Source: an uncultured Clostridium sp. | GTDB taxonomy: Bacteria; Bacillota; Clostridia; TANB77; CAG-508 | Assembly (NCBI GenBank): GCA_947426875.1 | Contig: CANEFU010000052.1 | Span: 1 to 7,528, forward strand | Reading direction: 5' to 3' | Length of the DNA stretch: 7,528 nt | Part shown: piece after piece, positions 1-5,498 of the stretch | Layout of the letters: every line of letters starts with the position of its first letter | Position numbering within the stretch: position 1 is the first letter of the stretch | The notes under the pieces: generated by a model | Databases searched by the model: none | What the model was told of the DNA's origin: nothing | Seen by the model: the letters and a program-made list of their open reading frames with translations, nothing else | Position numbers and translations under genes: made by a program

Positions 1-1
1 A

Positions 2-421
2 AACCTAACAAAAATATTACCATTTGTATTGTTTACCGTTGTTATTAACTGGATTTTATCTGGTTATGAGTATGCTGTTTTAATTGGAATCAAGTTGTTA
101 TTGGTATGCAATATTACTTATACCTATTCTAAAACAACAACGGTAAGAGGAATCGCGAATACAATCAAAATTCTGTGCACACCATTACAGTGGTTTAAGA
201 TAAATCCAGAGGAAGTTGAATTATTGGTTTGTATTTCTTTATCTATGCTTCCTATTTTAAAAAGAGAATACCTACAATTGAAAGAAGCATGCTATGCAAA
301 AGGGATGGATATCAATATAAAAAACATGAAAATTATCTTGACGAAATTAATGATATCGATTATGAAAAGAGTGAATGAAATAGAAGAATCTATCATAGAA
401 AAAGGATATGGAGAAATATAG
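2..421 (+). CDS. ecfT: ECF transporter transmembrane (T) component, EcfT/CbiQ-like, 5'-truncated by window edge
   Basis: The frame is open to the left edge, so this is the C-terminal part (about 140 residues) of a protein whose family is usually about 250-270 aa; the TTG at 29 is internal rather than a start. Hydrophobic segments run through the first third (KILPFVLFTVVINWIL and YAVLIGIKLLLVC), followed by a cytoplasmic helical region. EcfT proteins couple to the two ATPases through paired Ala-Arg-Gly-like motifs; the matching sites here are AKG (in EACYAKGMDI) and a degenerate EKG close to the C-terminus. By family knowledge, EcfT joins the EcfA/EcfA' ATPases and a substrate-binding S subunit to import a vitamin or metal. 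The ATPase genes would be expected just upstream, outside the window. The substrate cannot be told from this piece. The next gene starts 2 nt after the stop, so the two are probably co-transcribed. Confidence 0.75.
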   Translation, partial: NLTKILPFVLFTVVINWILSGYEYAVLIGIKLLLVCNITYTYSKTTTVRGIANTIKILCTPLQWFKINPEEVELLVCISLSMLPILKREYLQLKEACYAKGMDINIKNMKIILTKLMISIMKRVNEIEESIIEKGYGEI

Positions 422-423
422 AT

Positions 424-1251
424 ATGAATATTTTATTACTAACCAATGAGAATAATGAAGAAAAACAAGAAGATTTATGGATAGCAGAAGCTTTTAAACA
501 AGATGGGAATAGCGTCGATATCAAATGGATAGATTATGATGAAAAGTTAGATGAGAATTATGATGTTATTTTAAAAAGAAATATTTGGTTCAGTCAAGAC
601 ATTCCCTTGGAAGAATTGCAAGAATATGAAGAAAAAGCAAATTGTTTCAGTCAAAGATTGAAACAGAAAAATAAGAAATTAGTTAATTTTAATGGTAAAT
701 TTGATGAACAAGGAAAAGATTATTTAGTAGAACTATTTCATAAATATGACGAAGTAGTACCAAGTATTGACAAATTAGAAGAAATCGATTTATTACCAAA
801 GGTAGAAAAATATTTATGGAAGCCTAAAATAGGATATGATGGAATAGGACAAAGAAAAATAGAGAGAGAAGATTTAAGGAAAATACAGTTACAGGATGCT
901 ATTTTACAGCCATTTTTAGAACTGGAATCAGAGGTACAATTTTATTTTATCAATCGTACTTTACAATATGCATTGGAATTCAAACCAAGTAAAATACCAG
1001 TATATCCCAAAGCAATTTGGTATCAGTATAGTAAGCAAGAAGCGAAAATAGCTCAAAAGTTTGCAGATTTAAATGAAGAATTGATAGGGATTCAAAGAAT
1101 TGATTTTCTGAAATTAAAAAATGGAGAATTAAAATTAATAGAAATAGAGGATGCATCTCCCTATTTAGATTTAGACTGTTTAAATAAGAAGGATAGGAAC
1201 TTGTTTATTAAGCATTATAAAGAGATGGTGTATCAATATAATAATAAATAA
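424..1251 (+). CDS. ATP-grasp superfamily ligase of unknown substrate
   Basis: This 275-residue protein has the layout of an ATP-grasp carboxylate-amine ligase. The N-terminal Rossmann-like part starts MNILLLTNEN. A central nucleotide-binding segment has WKPKIGYDG (residues 132-140), where the Lys should contact ATP. LQPFLE...EVQFYFI (161-176) matches the QxF...E strand. A C-terminal metal-binding block reads RIDFLKL then LIEIEDASPYLDL (225-250), with acidic residues where Mg-ATP ligands fall in glutathione synthetase/RimK-like enzymes. Such enzymes join a carboxylate to an amine or thiol through an acyl phosphate. The substrate is not recognisable here. It starts 2 nt after the ecfT stop; a GGAGA ribosome binding site (410-414) lies inside the end of ecfT, suggesting translation in one transcript. 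A link to metabolism of the imported vitamin or metal is possible but is inference only. Confidence 0.8.
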   Translation: MNILLLTNENNEEKQEDLWIAEAFKQDGNSVDIKWIDYDEKLDENYDVILKRNIWFSQDIPLEELQEYEEKANCFSQRLKQKNKKLVNFNGKFDEQGKDYLVELFHKYDEVVPSIDKLEEIDLLPKVEKYLWKPKIGYDGIGQRKIEREDLRKIQLQDAILQPFLELESEVQFYFINRTLQYALEFKPSKIPVYPKAIWYQYSKQEAKIAQKFADLNEELIGIQRIDFLKLKNGELKLIEIEDASPYLDLDCLNKKDRNLFIKHYKEMVYQYNNK

Positions 1252-1268
1252 GTAAGTAAATAAATAAG
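1245..1268 (+). repeat. tetranucleotide TAAR microsatellite across the ATP-grasp stop codon
   Basis: Six consecutive 4-base units (TAAA, TAAG, TAAG, TAAA, TAAA, TAAG) run from the last codons of the ATP-grasp gene into the spacer before trmB. The stop TAA is at 1249-1251. Because the period is 4, TAA appears in all three frames, so read-through in any frame stops at once. This may be simple slippage in AT-rich DNA. Confidence 0.6.
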
Positions 1269-1293
1269 GTATTATAATGGAAAGGATAGAAAA

Positions 1294-1956
1294 ATGAGGA
1301 TACGATACAAAAAATGGGCAAGACCAGAGTTAGAAGCAAGCAAAATATATAGAGATGAACCAGAAAAACTCAAAGGAAAGTGGAAAGAACAATTTGGAAA
1401 ACCAAATCAACCAATACACTTAGAATTGGGATGTGGAAAAGGACAATTTATGGCACAGTTAGCAGTAGAAAATCAAAATATCAACTATATTGCGATTGAT
1501 TTAGTAGATGCCATGTTAGGATTAGCCAAAAGAAACATAGAGCAAGCTTATCAAGATGCCAAGATAGAGCCTCAAAATATTTTAATCACTAGATTTGATA
1601 TAGAAAGAATTTTTTTAATATTAGATAAACAAGATGAAATAGAAAGAATTTATATCAATTTTTGTAATCCATGGCCAAGAGGAAAACACAGAAAAAAGAG
1701 ATTAACCCATTCCAGACAATTAGAAAAATACAAACAATTTTTAAAAGACACGGGAGAAATCTATTTTAAGACAGATGATGATGAATTATTTACCGCAAGT
1801 TTAACTTATTTAGAAGAAAGTGGATTTGAAATAATAAAAAGAACCAATGACTTACACCAAGAGCCAATCTTTGAAAAAAATATTGAAACAGAACATGAAA
1901 AAATGTTTTCTGAGCAAGGGATTAAAATAAAAGCATGCATAGCAAAACAAGAATAA
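1294..1956 (+). CDS. trmB: tRNA (guanine-N7-)-methyltransferase TrmB
   Basis: The 220-residue protein has the full TrmB signature and the normal family length. The SAM-binding motif LELGCGKGQF is at residues 43-52, and the acidic residue that binds the SAM ribose falls in AIDL (67-70). The catalytic/tRNA-binding block NFCNPWPRGKHRKKRLT (122-138) corresponds to the family's (F/N)PDPWP-KxRHxKRRL motif, in a variant with NFCNPWP. KTDDDELF (159-166) and TEHEKMF (199-205, the family's TEYExxF) complete the active site. The enzyme methylates G46 of the tRNA variable loop to m7G, using S-adenosylmethionine in the cytoplasm. The ATG at 1294 is preceded by AAAGGA about 8 nt upstream. The gene lies 42 nt after the ATP-grasp stop with no terminator between, so it probably belongs to the same transcript. 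A GC-rich hairpin follows the stop directly. Confidence 0.97.
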   Translation: MRIRYKKWARPELEASKIYRDEPEKLKGKWKEQFGKPNQPIHLELGCGKGQFMAQLAVENQNINYIAIDLVDAMLGLAKRNIEQAYQDAKIEPQNILITRFDIERIFLILDKQDEIERIYINFCNPWPRGKHRKKRLTHSRQLEKYKQFLKDTGEIYFKTDDDELFTASLTYLEESGFEIIKRTNDLHQEPIFEKNIETEHEKMFSEQGIKIKACIAKQE

Positions 1957-1982
1957 GGATTGAGGGACGGCCCCCAAATCCT
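1956..1982 (+). terminator. GC-rich hairpin with GGGACGG core after trmB; possible terminator or REP-like element
   Basis: AGGATT (1956-1961) pairs with AATCCT (1977-1982). Inside a small internal loop, GGG (1964-1966) pairs with CCC (1973-1975). An alternative fold pairs TGAGG (1961-1965) with CCTCA (1980-1984). Only a weak T run (TTTAAT) follows, so termination would be modest. The G+C content stands out sharply from the surroundings. From memory, GGGACGG-centred palindromes recur between genes in several Clostridia; whether this is one needs a genome-wide search. Confidence 0.4.
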
Positions 1983-2006
1983 CATTTAATAATTATTCGA
2001 GTCTTT

Positions 2007-2013
2007 GGAGGTG
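2007..2013 (+). promoter_or_regulatory. ribosome binding site GGAGGTG that fixes a TTG start
   Basis: GGAGGTG lies 6 nt before the TTG at 2020. The in-frame codon just before that TTG is TGA (2017-2019), so no longer version is possible. The overlapping ATG at 2016 opens only a 13-codon frame. The TTG is therefore the start of the DUF4116-type gene. Confidence 0.8.
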
Positions 2014-2019
2014 AAATGA

Positions 2020-2535
2020 TTGGAAATACAAGAAGTTATAAAACACAAAGAAGATAAAGAATTTGTATTAAAAGCTCTGAAAGAAAATGGCAAATTTTTA
2101 GAATTTGTATCAGAAGATTTGAAAAATGACAAAGAGGTTGTGCAAGTTGCATTAGAGCAGGACTGTGAAGCTTTGGAGTTTGCAAGTGATAAATTAAAAG
2201 AGGATAAAGAGATTATTATGATGGGAGTAAAAGGAGCACCTTGGACAATTTGTTATGCTTCTGAGAAATTAAGAGGGGATAAAGAAGTTGTGTTAGCAAG
2301 TTGTAAAAATTATGGACAAGCCTTATATTATGCATCAGAGGAATTAAGAGATGATGAAGAAGTTGTGAAATCTGCCATTGAAAATAAAGGTGCTATCATA
2401 AAATATGCAAGTGACCGATTAAGAGATGATAAAGAAATGGCACAAATTGCTGTTAAACAAGACAAACAGGCATACCACTTTTTGTCATGGAGAATAAGAC
2501 AAGATGAAGAGATAAAAGCAATGTATCAGGCTTGA
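2020..2535 (+). CDS. DUF4116-type helical repeat protein
   Basis: The 171-residue protein is almost entirely six tandem 25-residue units, at residues 12-36, 37-61, 62-86, 87-111, 112-136 and 137-161, plus a 10-residue start of a seventh. The unit reads roughly DKEVVxxAxxxxxxALxYASxxLRD: an acidic start, a hydrophobic helix, a variable middle and (Y/F)AS plus (K/R)LR(D/E). This fits the DUF4116 family, whose repeats are thought to form paired helices and stack as a solenoid; the function is not established. No signal peptide or membrane segment is visible, so the protein is probably cytoplasmic and may bind a partner protein. The TTG start is set by a strong ribosome binding site. Unit length is perfectly constant while sequence identity is moderate, suggesting old duplication under structural constraint. 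The gene stands alone between a hairpin and the promoter of pfkA. Confidence 0.85.
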   Translation: MEIQEVIKHKEDKEFVLKALKENGKFLEFVSEDLKNDKEVVQVALEQDCEALEFASDKLKEDKEIIMMGVKGAPWTICYASEKLRGDKEVVLASCKNYGQALYYASEELRDDEEVVKSAIENKGAIIKYASDRLRDDKEMAQIAVKQDKQAYHFLSWRIRQDEEIKAMYQA

Positions 2536-2568
2536 TGGAAATAAAATCATAAAAACTTTCTAAAAGTG

Positions 2569-2596
2569 TTGTAAAAAAATAAATAATTGATATAAT
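2569..2596 (+). promoter_or_regulatory. sigma-A-type promoter for pfkA
   Basis: TTGTAA (2569-2574) and TATAAT (2591-2596) are separated by 16 nt. TGA directly before the -10 gives an extended TGn element. Transcription should start near 2603, leaving a leader of about 34 nt with AAAGGAGG at 2620-2627, 9 nt before the pfkA ATG. Confidence 0.75.
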
Positions 2597-2636
2597 AAGA
2601 TAAGAAAAAAGAGATACCTAAAGGAGGAATAAAGAA

Positions 2637-3782
2637 ATGTTAAAAAAAGTAGGAATATTGGCTAATGGTGGAGATGTATCAGGATTTAATGCGGTTATTA
2701 GAGCCATTGTAAAAACAGCTGAAAATCACGGAGTAGAATGTTATGGGATTATAGATGGATATAACGGATTATTAAAAAAAGATTTTGTATTATTATCTAC
2801 AGCAGCAAATGGAGAAGCAACAGGAATCTTACCAAAAGGTGGTTCTATTATAGGTTCTTCTACCAATGCTAATTTATTCCATTACAAAATAAAAAAGGAA
2901 GACGGAAGTGTAGAATATCAAGATATGTCAGATAGAGCAATTGAAAACATCAAAGAATTTGGATTTGATTGTATCTTTACACTAGGAGGAGATGGAACAC
3001 AAAAGTCAGCAAGAGATTTTTCAACCAAAGGAATTAATGTAATAGGAGTGCCAAAAACAATTGATAATGACGTGGCTTGTACAGAAATAACATTTGGATA
3101 CAATACAGCTGTATCAGTAGCTATGGAAGCATTAGATAGATTACACACAACAGGAGCAACACATCATAGAATTATGGTTTTAGAGGTAATGGGAAGATAT
3201 GCAGGATGGATTGCCTTGGAATCAGCTATAGCAGGAGGTGCTGATGTGGCTTTAATACCAGAAATTCCATATGATATCAATCGAGTAGCTGAAAAAATCA
3301 ATAATAGAAGAAAAAGAGGGAAAAATTTCAGTGTAGTAGTAGTAGCAGAAGGAGCCAAACCAAAAGGTGGCGAAATAACAATCATGGGAACAAGAGATAA
3401 TGGCAAAGGTGTAGATAACACAAAACTAGGAGGAATTGGACAAGTGCTTGCTAAACAATTAGAAGAATTGACAGGATTGGAAGCAAGAAATACAACATTA
3501 GGATATATGCAAAGAGGAGGAACACCAACAGCATTTGATAGAGTACTTTCTACAAAATATGGAACCAAAGCAATGGAATTAGCTTTAGAAGGAAAATTTG
3601 GAACATTGGCAGTCTTAAAAAATGGAAAATTGGATTCAGCTTCCTTAGAAGAAGTAGTAGGTGCTAATACACAAATAGGCGCTGTATCTGGAAATACAGA
3701 GGAAAGCAATTTAAGAAAAGTAAAAATGGATGATGATTTAATCAAAACAGCAAGAAACATAGGAATTAATCTAGGAGACTAA
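2637..3782 (+). CDS. pfkA: 6-phosphofructokinase, mixed G/K active-site (group III-like) type
   Basis: This is a phosphofructokinase of 381 residues, longer than the about 320 of the E. coli/Bacillus enzyme. It phosphorylates fructose 6-phosphate to fructose 1,6-bisphosphate in glycolysis. In order: a variant phosphate loop (ANGGDVSGFNAVIR, 9-22), GGDGT (117-121), PKTIDND (139-145) with catalytic Asp143, MGRYAGW (185-191) binding the sugar phosphate, and LGYMQRGG (288-295). Gly120 matches the Gly104 (E. coli numbering) of ATP enzymes, whereas Lys140 matches Lys124 of pyrophosphate enzymes. This Gly/Lys combination marks the atypical group III; characterised members include ATP users, so the phosphoryl donor is probably ATP but is not settled by sequence. 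The allosteric behaviour of the short ATP enzymes should not be assumed. It has its own promoter and ribosome binding site, and the downstream gene starts 36 nt later with no terminator between. Confidence 0.95.
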   Translation: MLKKVGILANGGDVSGFNAVIRAIVKTAENHGVECYGIIDGYNGLLKKDFVLLSTAANGEATGILPKGGSIIGSSTNANLFHYKIKKEDGSVEYQDMSDRAIENIKEFGFDCIFTLGGDGTQKSARDFSTKGINVIGVPKTIDNDVACTEITFGYNTAVSVAMEALDRLHTTGATHHRIMVLEVMGRYAGWIALESAIAGGADVALIPEIPYDINRVAEKINNRRKRGKNFSVVVVAEGAKPKGGEITIMGTRDNGKGVDNTKLGGIGQVLAKQLEELTGLEARNTTLGYMQRGGTPTAFDRVLSTKYGTKAMELALEGKFGTLAVLKNGKLDSASLEEVVGANTQIGAVSGNTEESNLRKVKMDDDLIKTARNIGINLGD

Positions 3783-3818
3783 TCATGATAGTTGGATAAA
3801 AACAAAGGAGGAAAAATA

Positions 3819-4472
3819 ATGAGTAAAACAAAAAAAATAATTTTAATAGTAATAGCTATCATCTTAATTCTAGCAATTGCTATAGGATTAGTATGGTGGA
3901 TAGGATTTGGAAATAAAGAAGAAGGAACAACAGAAGAGAAACCATCTCAAATAGAAAAATTATATAGTATATTAACAGAAAAAGAAACCTATAGTATCAC
4001 TACAACATTAGATAATGAAAATACAATTTACTATGCTAAAAAAGATAATAAGGCTTACAATGAAGTAACTCATGATGGAAAGAAAACAAAATTCATGGTA
4101 AAAGATGGAAATTCTTACTTGATAGTAGATGACCAACAAGTTTATTATACGTATGAAAATAATGAAATAGACTTAAACAAAATAGAAGCACAATTAGAAA
4201 ATGTGAAAGATGAAAATTATAGGGAAGGAAAAGAAAAAATAGAAGGAAAAAAATATTATTACGAAGAATATGAAAAAGTAGCAGATTTTTTAATGAAAGA
4301 TGTAAATAGCACAGATGAGCAAAAGATAAAAACAAGATTTTACTTTGATGGAGACAAATTGGTTTATATTAAAACAATGGTAGAAGATTATGAAGAAACC
4401 TTAAAAGTAGACATTTCTTATGATGTTGATAGTAAATTATTCGAGATACCATCTGGATATAAACAGGCTTAA
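3819..4472 (+). CDS. membrane-anchored extracytoplasmic protein of unknown function
   Basis: The ATG at 3819 is chosen because AAAGGAGG (3804-3811) lies 7 nt upstream; an in-frame TTG at 3792 lies ahead of this site and is not credible. The protein has 217 residues: a short basic N-terminus (SKTKK), one strongly hydrophobic segment (about residues 7-30, rich in Ile/Leu), then a soluble, acidic, Lys/Glu-rich domain. There is no lipobox Cys, so it is probably an uncleaved N-terminal anchor with the domain outside the cell. The domain looks like a series of beta strands with repeated Tyr pairs, ending in DGDKLVYIKT and LFEIPSGYK. Such endings are seen in LolA/LppX-like half-barrel proteins of Clostridia; this relation is a guess. 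It follows pfkA at 36 nt and ends at a strong terminator, so it is probably co-transcribed with pfkA. A link to glycolysis is not evident. Confidence 0.85.
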   Translation: MSKTKKIILIVIAIILILAIAIGLVWWIGFGNKEEGTTEEKPSQIEKLYSILTEKETYSITTTLDNENTIYYAKKDNKAYNEVTHDGKKTKFMVKDGNSYLIVDDQQVYYTYENNEIDLNKIEAQLENVKDENYREGKEKIEGKKYYYEEYEKVADFLMKDVNSTDEQKIKTRFYFDGDKLVYIKTMVEDYEETLKVDISYDVDSKLFEIPSGYKQA

Positions 4473-4475
4473 AAA

Positions 4476-4514
4476 GCAGGTAACTGAAAAATATCAGTTA
4501 CCTACCTGTTTTTT
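4476..4514. terminator. bidirectional intrinsic terminator between convergent genes
   Basis: AGGTAACTGA (4478-4487) pairs perfectly with TCAGTTACCT (4494-4503) around an AAAATA loop. Outer CAGG/CCTG pairing (4477-4480 with 4505-4508) is an alternative. Six T residues (4509-4514) follow on the + strand, and AAAAA (4471-4475) gives a T run on the - strand. It therefore serves both the pfkA unit and the convergent small gene ending at 4524. Confidence 0.9.
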
Positions 4515-4523
4515 GTCTTCGAA

Positions 4524-4757
4524 TTATGAAAAAATGAATCCGCACTCCTCACAATAATTTTTAGCAAGTAAGTACTCCTTATTGCTATCAAAATAGAAAG
4601 CAAGAAGAGTGTCTTTCTGTATATTAGGGGTAACATCAGATTTCTCTAAGAAATTCTGAACTCTTTCCCAATTTACGAGTTGCGTTCTGTCAGACAAATC
4701 AATCTCACAGACCTCCGTCCGACTTTTAGTAGAAAAATACAGTTCCAGCATCATCAT
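4524..4757 (-). CDS. small protein of unknown function with C-terminal CxxC
   Basis: The 77-residue product is not recognised. It starts with three Met codons. The first is taken as the start because GAAAGGAG (4777-4770) lies 12 nt upstream and an in-frame TGA three codons before it blocks any longer form; the second or third Met would be even further from this site. It has no signal or membrane segment. Near the C-terminus, NYCEECGFIF places Cys69 and Cys72 in a CxxC pair, with a third Cys at 17; this could bind a metal or be redox active, but one CxxC alone is weak evidence. The gene has a clear sigma-A promoter and a good terminator, which supports real expression despite its small size. 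It is convergent with the membrane-protein gene and divergent from the T-box/valS unit. Confidence 0.75.
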   Translation of the reverse strand: MMMLELYFSTKSRTEVCEIDLSDRTQLVNWERVQNFLEKSDVTPNIQKDTLLAFYFDSNKEYLLAKNYCEECGFIFS

Positions 4758-4804
4758 TAATCAATAATTCTCCTTTCAACTATTAGGAATAAATCCTTAA
4801 ATCC

Positions 4805-4833
4805 ATTATACTATAATTTAACATAAAAATCAA
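4805..4833 (-). promoter_or_regulatory. minus-strand promoter for the small CxxC protein
   Basis: Read on the minus strand, TTGATT (4833-4828) is followed after exactly 17 nt by TATAAT (4810-4805). The start of transcription would be near 4798, giving a leader of about 40 nt with a GAAAGGAG ribosome binding site. Confidence 0.75.
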
Positions 4834-4839
4834 AAAAAG

Positions 4840-4868
4840 TATTGCAAATTTTAAAAAATTATGCAATA
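4840..4868. repeat. inverted repeat TATTGCA-N15-TGCAATA over the + promoter
   Basis: Two perfect 7-base arms (4840-4846 and 4862-4868) flank the spacer of the + promoter and overlap both of its boxes. A further TGCAT lies at 4876-4880. The position suits an operator for a dimeric regulator, but AT-rich DNA yields such repeats by chance. Confidence 0.35.
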
Positions 4869-4870
4869 AT
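4842..4870 (+). promoter_or_regulatory. promoter of the T-box/valS unit
   Basis: TTGCAA (4842-4847) and AATAAT (4865-4870) are 17 nt apart. Transcription would start near 4877, about 15-20 nt before the first helix of the T-box. The -35 box lies only 8 nt from the -35 of the divergent minus-strand promoter, so the two polymerase sites are back to back. Confidence 0.65.
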
Positions 4871-4890
4871 AATAATGCATTAGTAAAAAA

Positions 4891-5126
4891 CAGGAAAAAA
4901 GAGAAGTACATTTATACTTACTGTTAGAGAAAAGAAGTCTAGGCTGAAAGCTTCTTAAGAAAAGATAAATGGAATGTAGCTTTTTTAGTTGATATTCTGA
5001 GAAATTTAAAATAGGAGTTTCCGTTTAATCCACGTTAAAAGATAACTAATATATAGTTCATAAAAGAATTATAATTAAGGTGGTACCGTGAGAATACAAC
5101 TCGCCCTTATGCTAGGGCGAGTTTTG
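4891..5126 (+). promoter_or_regulatory. T-box riboswitch, valine specifier GUA
   Basis: This leader senses uncharged tRNA and controls transcription of the downstream ValRS genes. Folded by hand: lower stem I pairs AAAAAAG (4895-4901) with CTTTTTT (4980-4986), and upper stem I pairs CATTTAT (4909-4915) with ATAAATG (4965-4971). The specifier loop between them has AGTA on the 5' side (4905-4908) and GAAT-GTA-G on the 3' side, which matches the arrangement of the B. subtilis glyQS leader and puts valine codon GUA at 4976-4978. A distal hairpin pairs AAGAAG with CTTCTT (4932-4937/4951-4956). The stem II consensus CCGTTTAATCCACGTTAAAAG begins at 5021, and stem III is AACTA/TAGTT (5044-5058). The T-box AAGGTGGTACCGTG (5077-5090) forms an antiterminator: AAGG with CCTT (5105-5108) and GTGAG with CTCGC (5100-5104). 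The unpaired TGGT would bind the ACCA end expected for tRNA-Val (discriminator A). Confidence 0.95.
5098..5125 (+). terminator. T-box-controlled attenuator terminator
   Basis: AACTCGCCCT (5098-5107) pairs with AGGGCGAGTT (5114-5123) around a 6-nt loop, followed by a short T run (TTTTGTGATTTT). Its 5' arm is the same sequence that the antiterminator uses at 5100-5108, so the two folds exclude each other. Binding of uncharged tRNA-Val would favour read-through. Confidence 0.92.
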
Positions 5127-5165
5127 TGATTTTAGGAACCAGTAAAGAAAAGGAGGAACAGATGA

Positions 5166-5498
5166 ATGAATGATTTTAAGAAAACATTATCAGATGAGCA
5201 AAATAGAAGAAATGAAATAATGACAACTATTACAGACTTTTATAAAGGGGAAAAGACGGAAGAAATACAAAAGAAAATTTTAGAAATTGACGAAGAACTA
5301 ATAAAAGGTAGTACTATGTTTTATGCCTTGCTTCGCATAGCAAAAGAATATATTGAAACAGGAAAGGTACAAGATGAGGAAACCTTTGCAGAATACATGA
5401 AAGGAAAACTTACAGAGGTAAATTTTGGTATCGAAGTTGGTGATGAGTGGAAAAAAGACCCAAGTGAATGGGGAAAGGGGGAAAAAGATGAAAGATAA
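5166..5498 (+). CDS. small acidic helical protein of unknown function between the T-box and valS
   Basis: The product has 110 residues and is not recognised. It is highly charged and appears mainly alpha-helical: a first helical stretch (about residues 5-45, DEQNRRNEIMTTITDFYKG then KKILEIDEELIKG), a second around FYALLRIAKEYIETG, and an acidic tail. There is no Cys, signal peptide or membrane segment. AGGAGG (5151-5156) lies 9 nt before the ATG at 5166. ATGs at 5162 and 5170 are out of frame; the first opens only ATG-AAT-GAA-TGA. It is the first gene after the valine T-box, and its last 11 nt overlap the valS start, so the two should be translationally coupled and both induced by valine starvation. 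A role connected with ValRS or translation is inference from position only. Codon use resembles the resident genes, so it probably belonged to the original operon. Confidence 0.8.
   Translation: MNDFKKTLSDEQNRRNEIMTTITDFYKGEKTEEIQKKILEIDEELIKGSTMFYALLRIAKEYIETGKVQDEETFAEYMKGKLTEVNFGIEVGDEWKKDPSEWGKGEKDER

Noticed and set aside
1273..1278. TATAAT as a promoter for trmB
   Set aside because: No -35-like hexamer lies 16-18 nt upstream, and the start of transcription would fall within about 9 nt of the ATG, inside the ribosome binding site.
2552..2568. AAACTTTCTAAAAGT as a terminator after the repeat protein
   Set aside because: The stem is only about 5 AT pairs with no T run; it lies just before the pfkA -35 box and is probably chance.
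2918..3760. Two long minus-strand open frames opposite pfkA
   Set aside because: They are antisense shadows of a strongly conserved gene, with Ser/Pro/Leu-rich products and no ribosome binding sites or family resemblance.
3792..3818. Upstream TTG start for the membrane-anchored protein
   Set aside because: It would put the strong AAAGGAGG site inside the coding region and has no ribosome binding site of its own; the ATG at 3819 fits the spacing.
4093..4335. Minus-strand open frame rich in Leu/Phe/His
   Set aside because: It is opposite the Lys/Glu-rich membrane-anchored protein; its composition is just the complement of AAA/GAA codons.
4988..4993. GTT (4988-4990) or GAT (4991-4993) as the T-box specifier
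   Set aside because: A quick match to the ATTCT string of other leaders suggested these. However, the 7-bp helices on both sides of AGTA and GAAT-GTA-G place the specifier loop at 4972-4979, and GUA there agrees with valS downstream.
5425..5487. Longer N-terminus for the truncated valS from GTG 5425
   Set aside because: The extra residues lie inside the 110-aa gene, resemble no ValRS N-terminus, and the ATG at 5488 has a well-spaced ribosome binding site.
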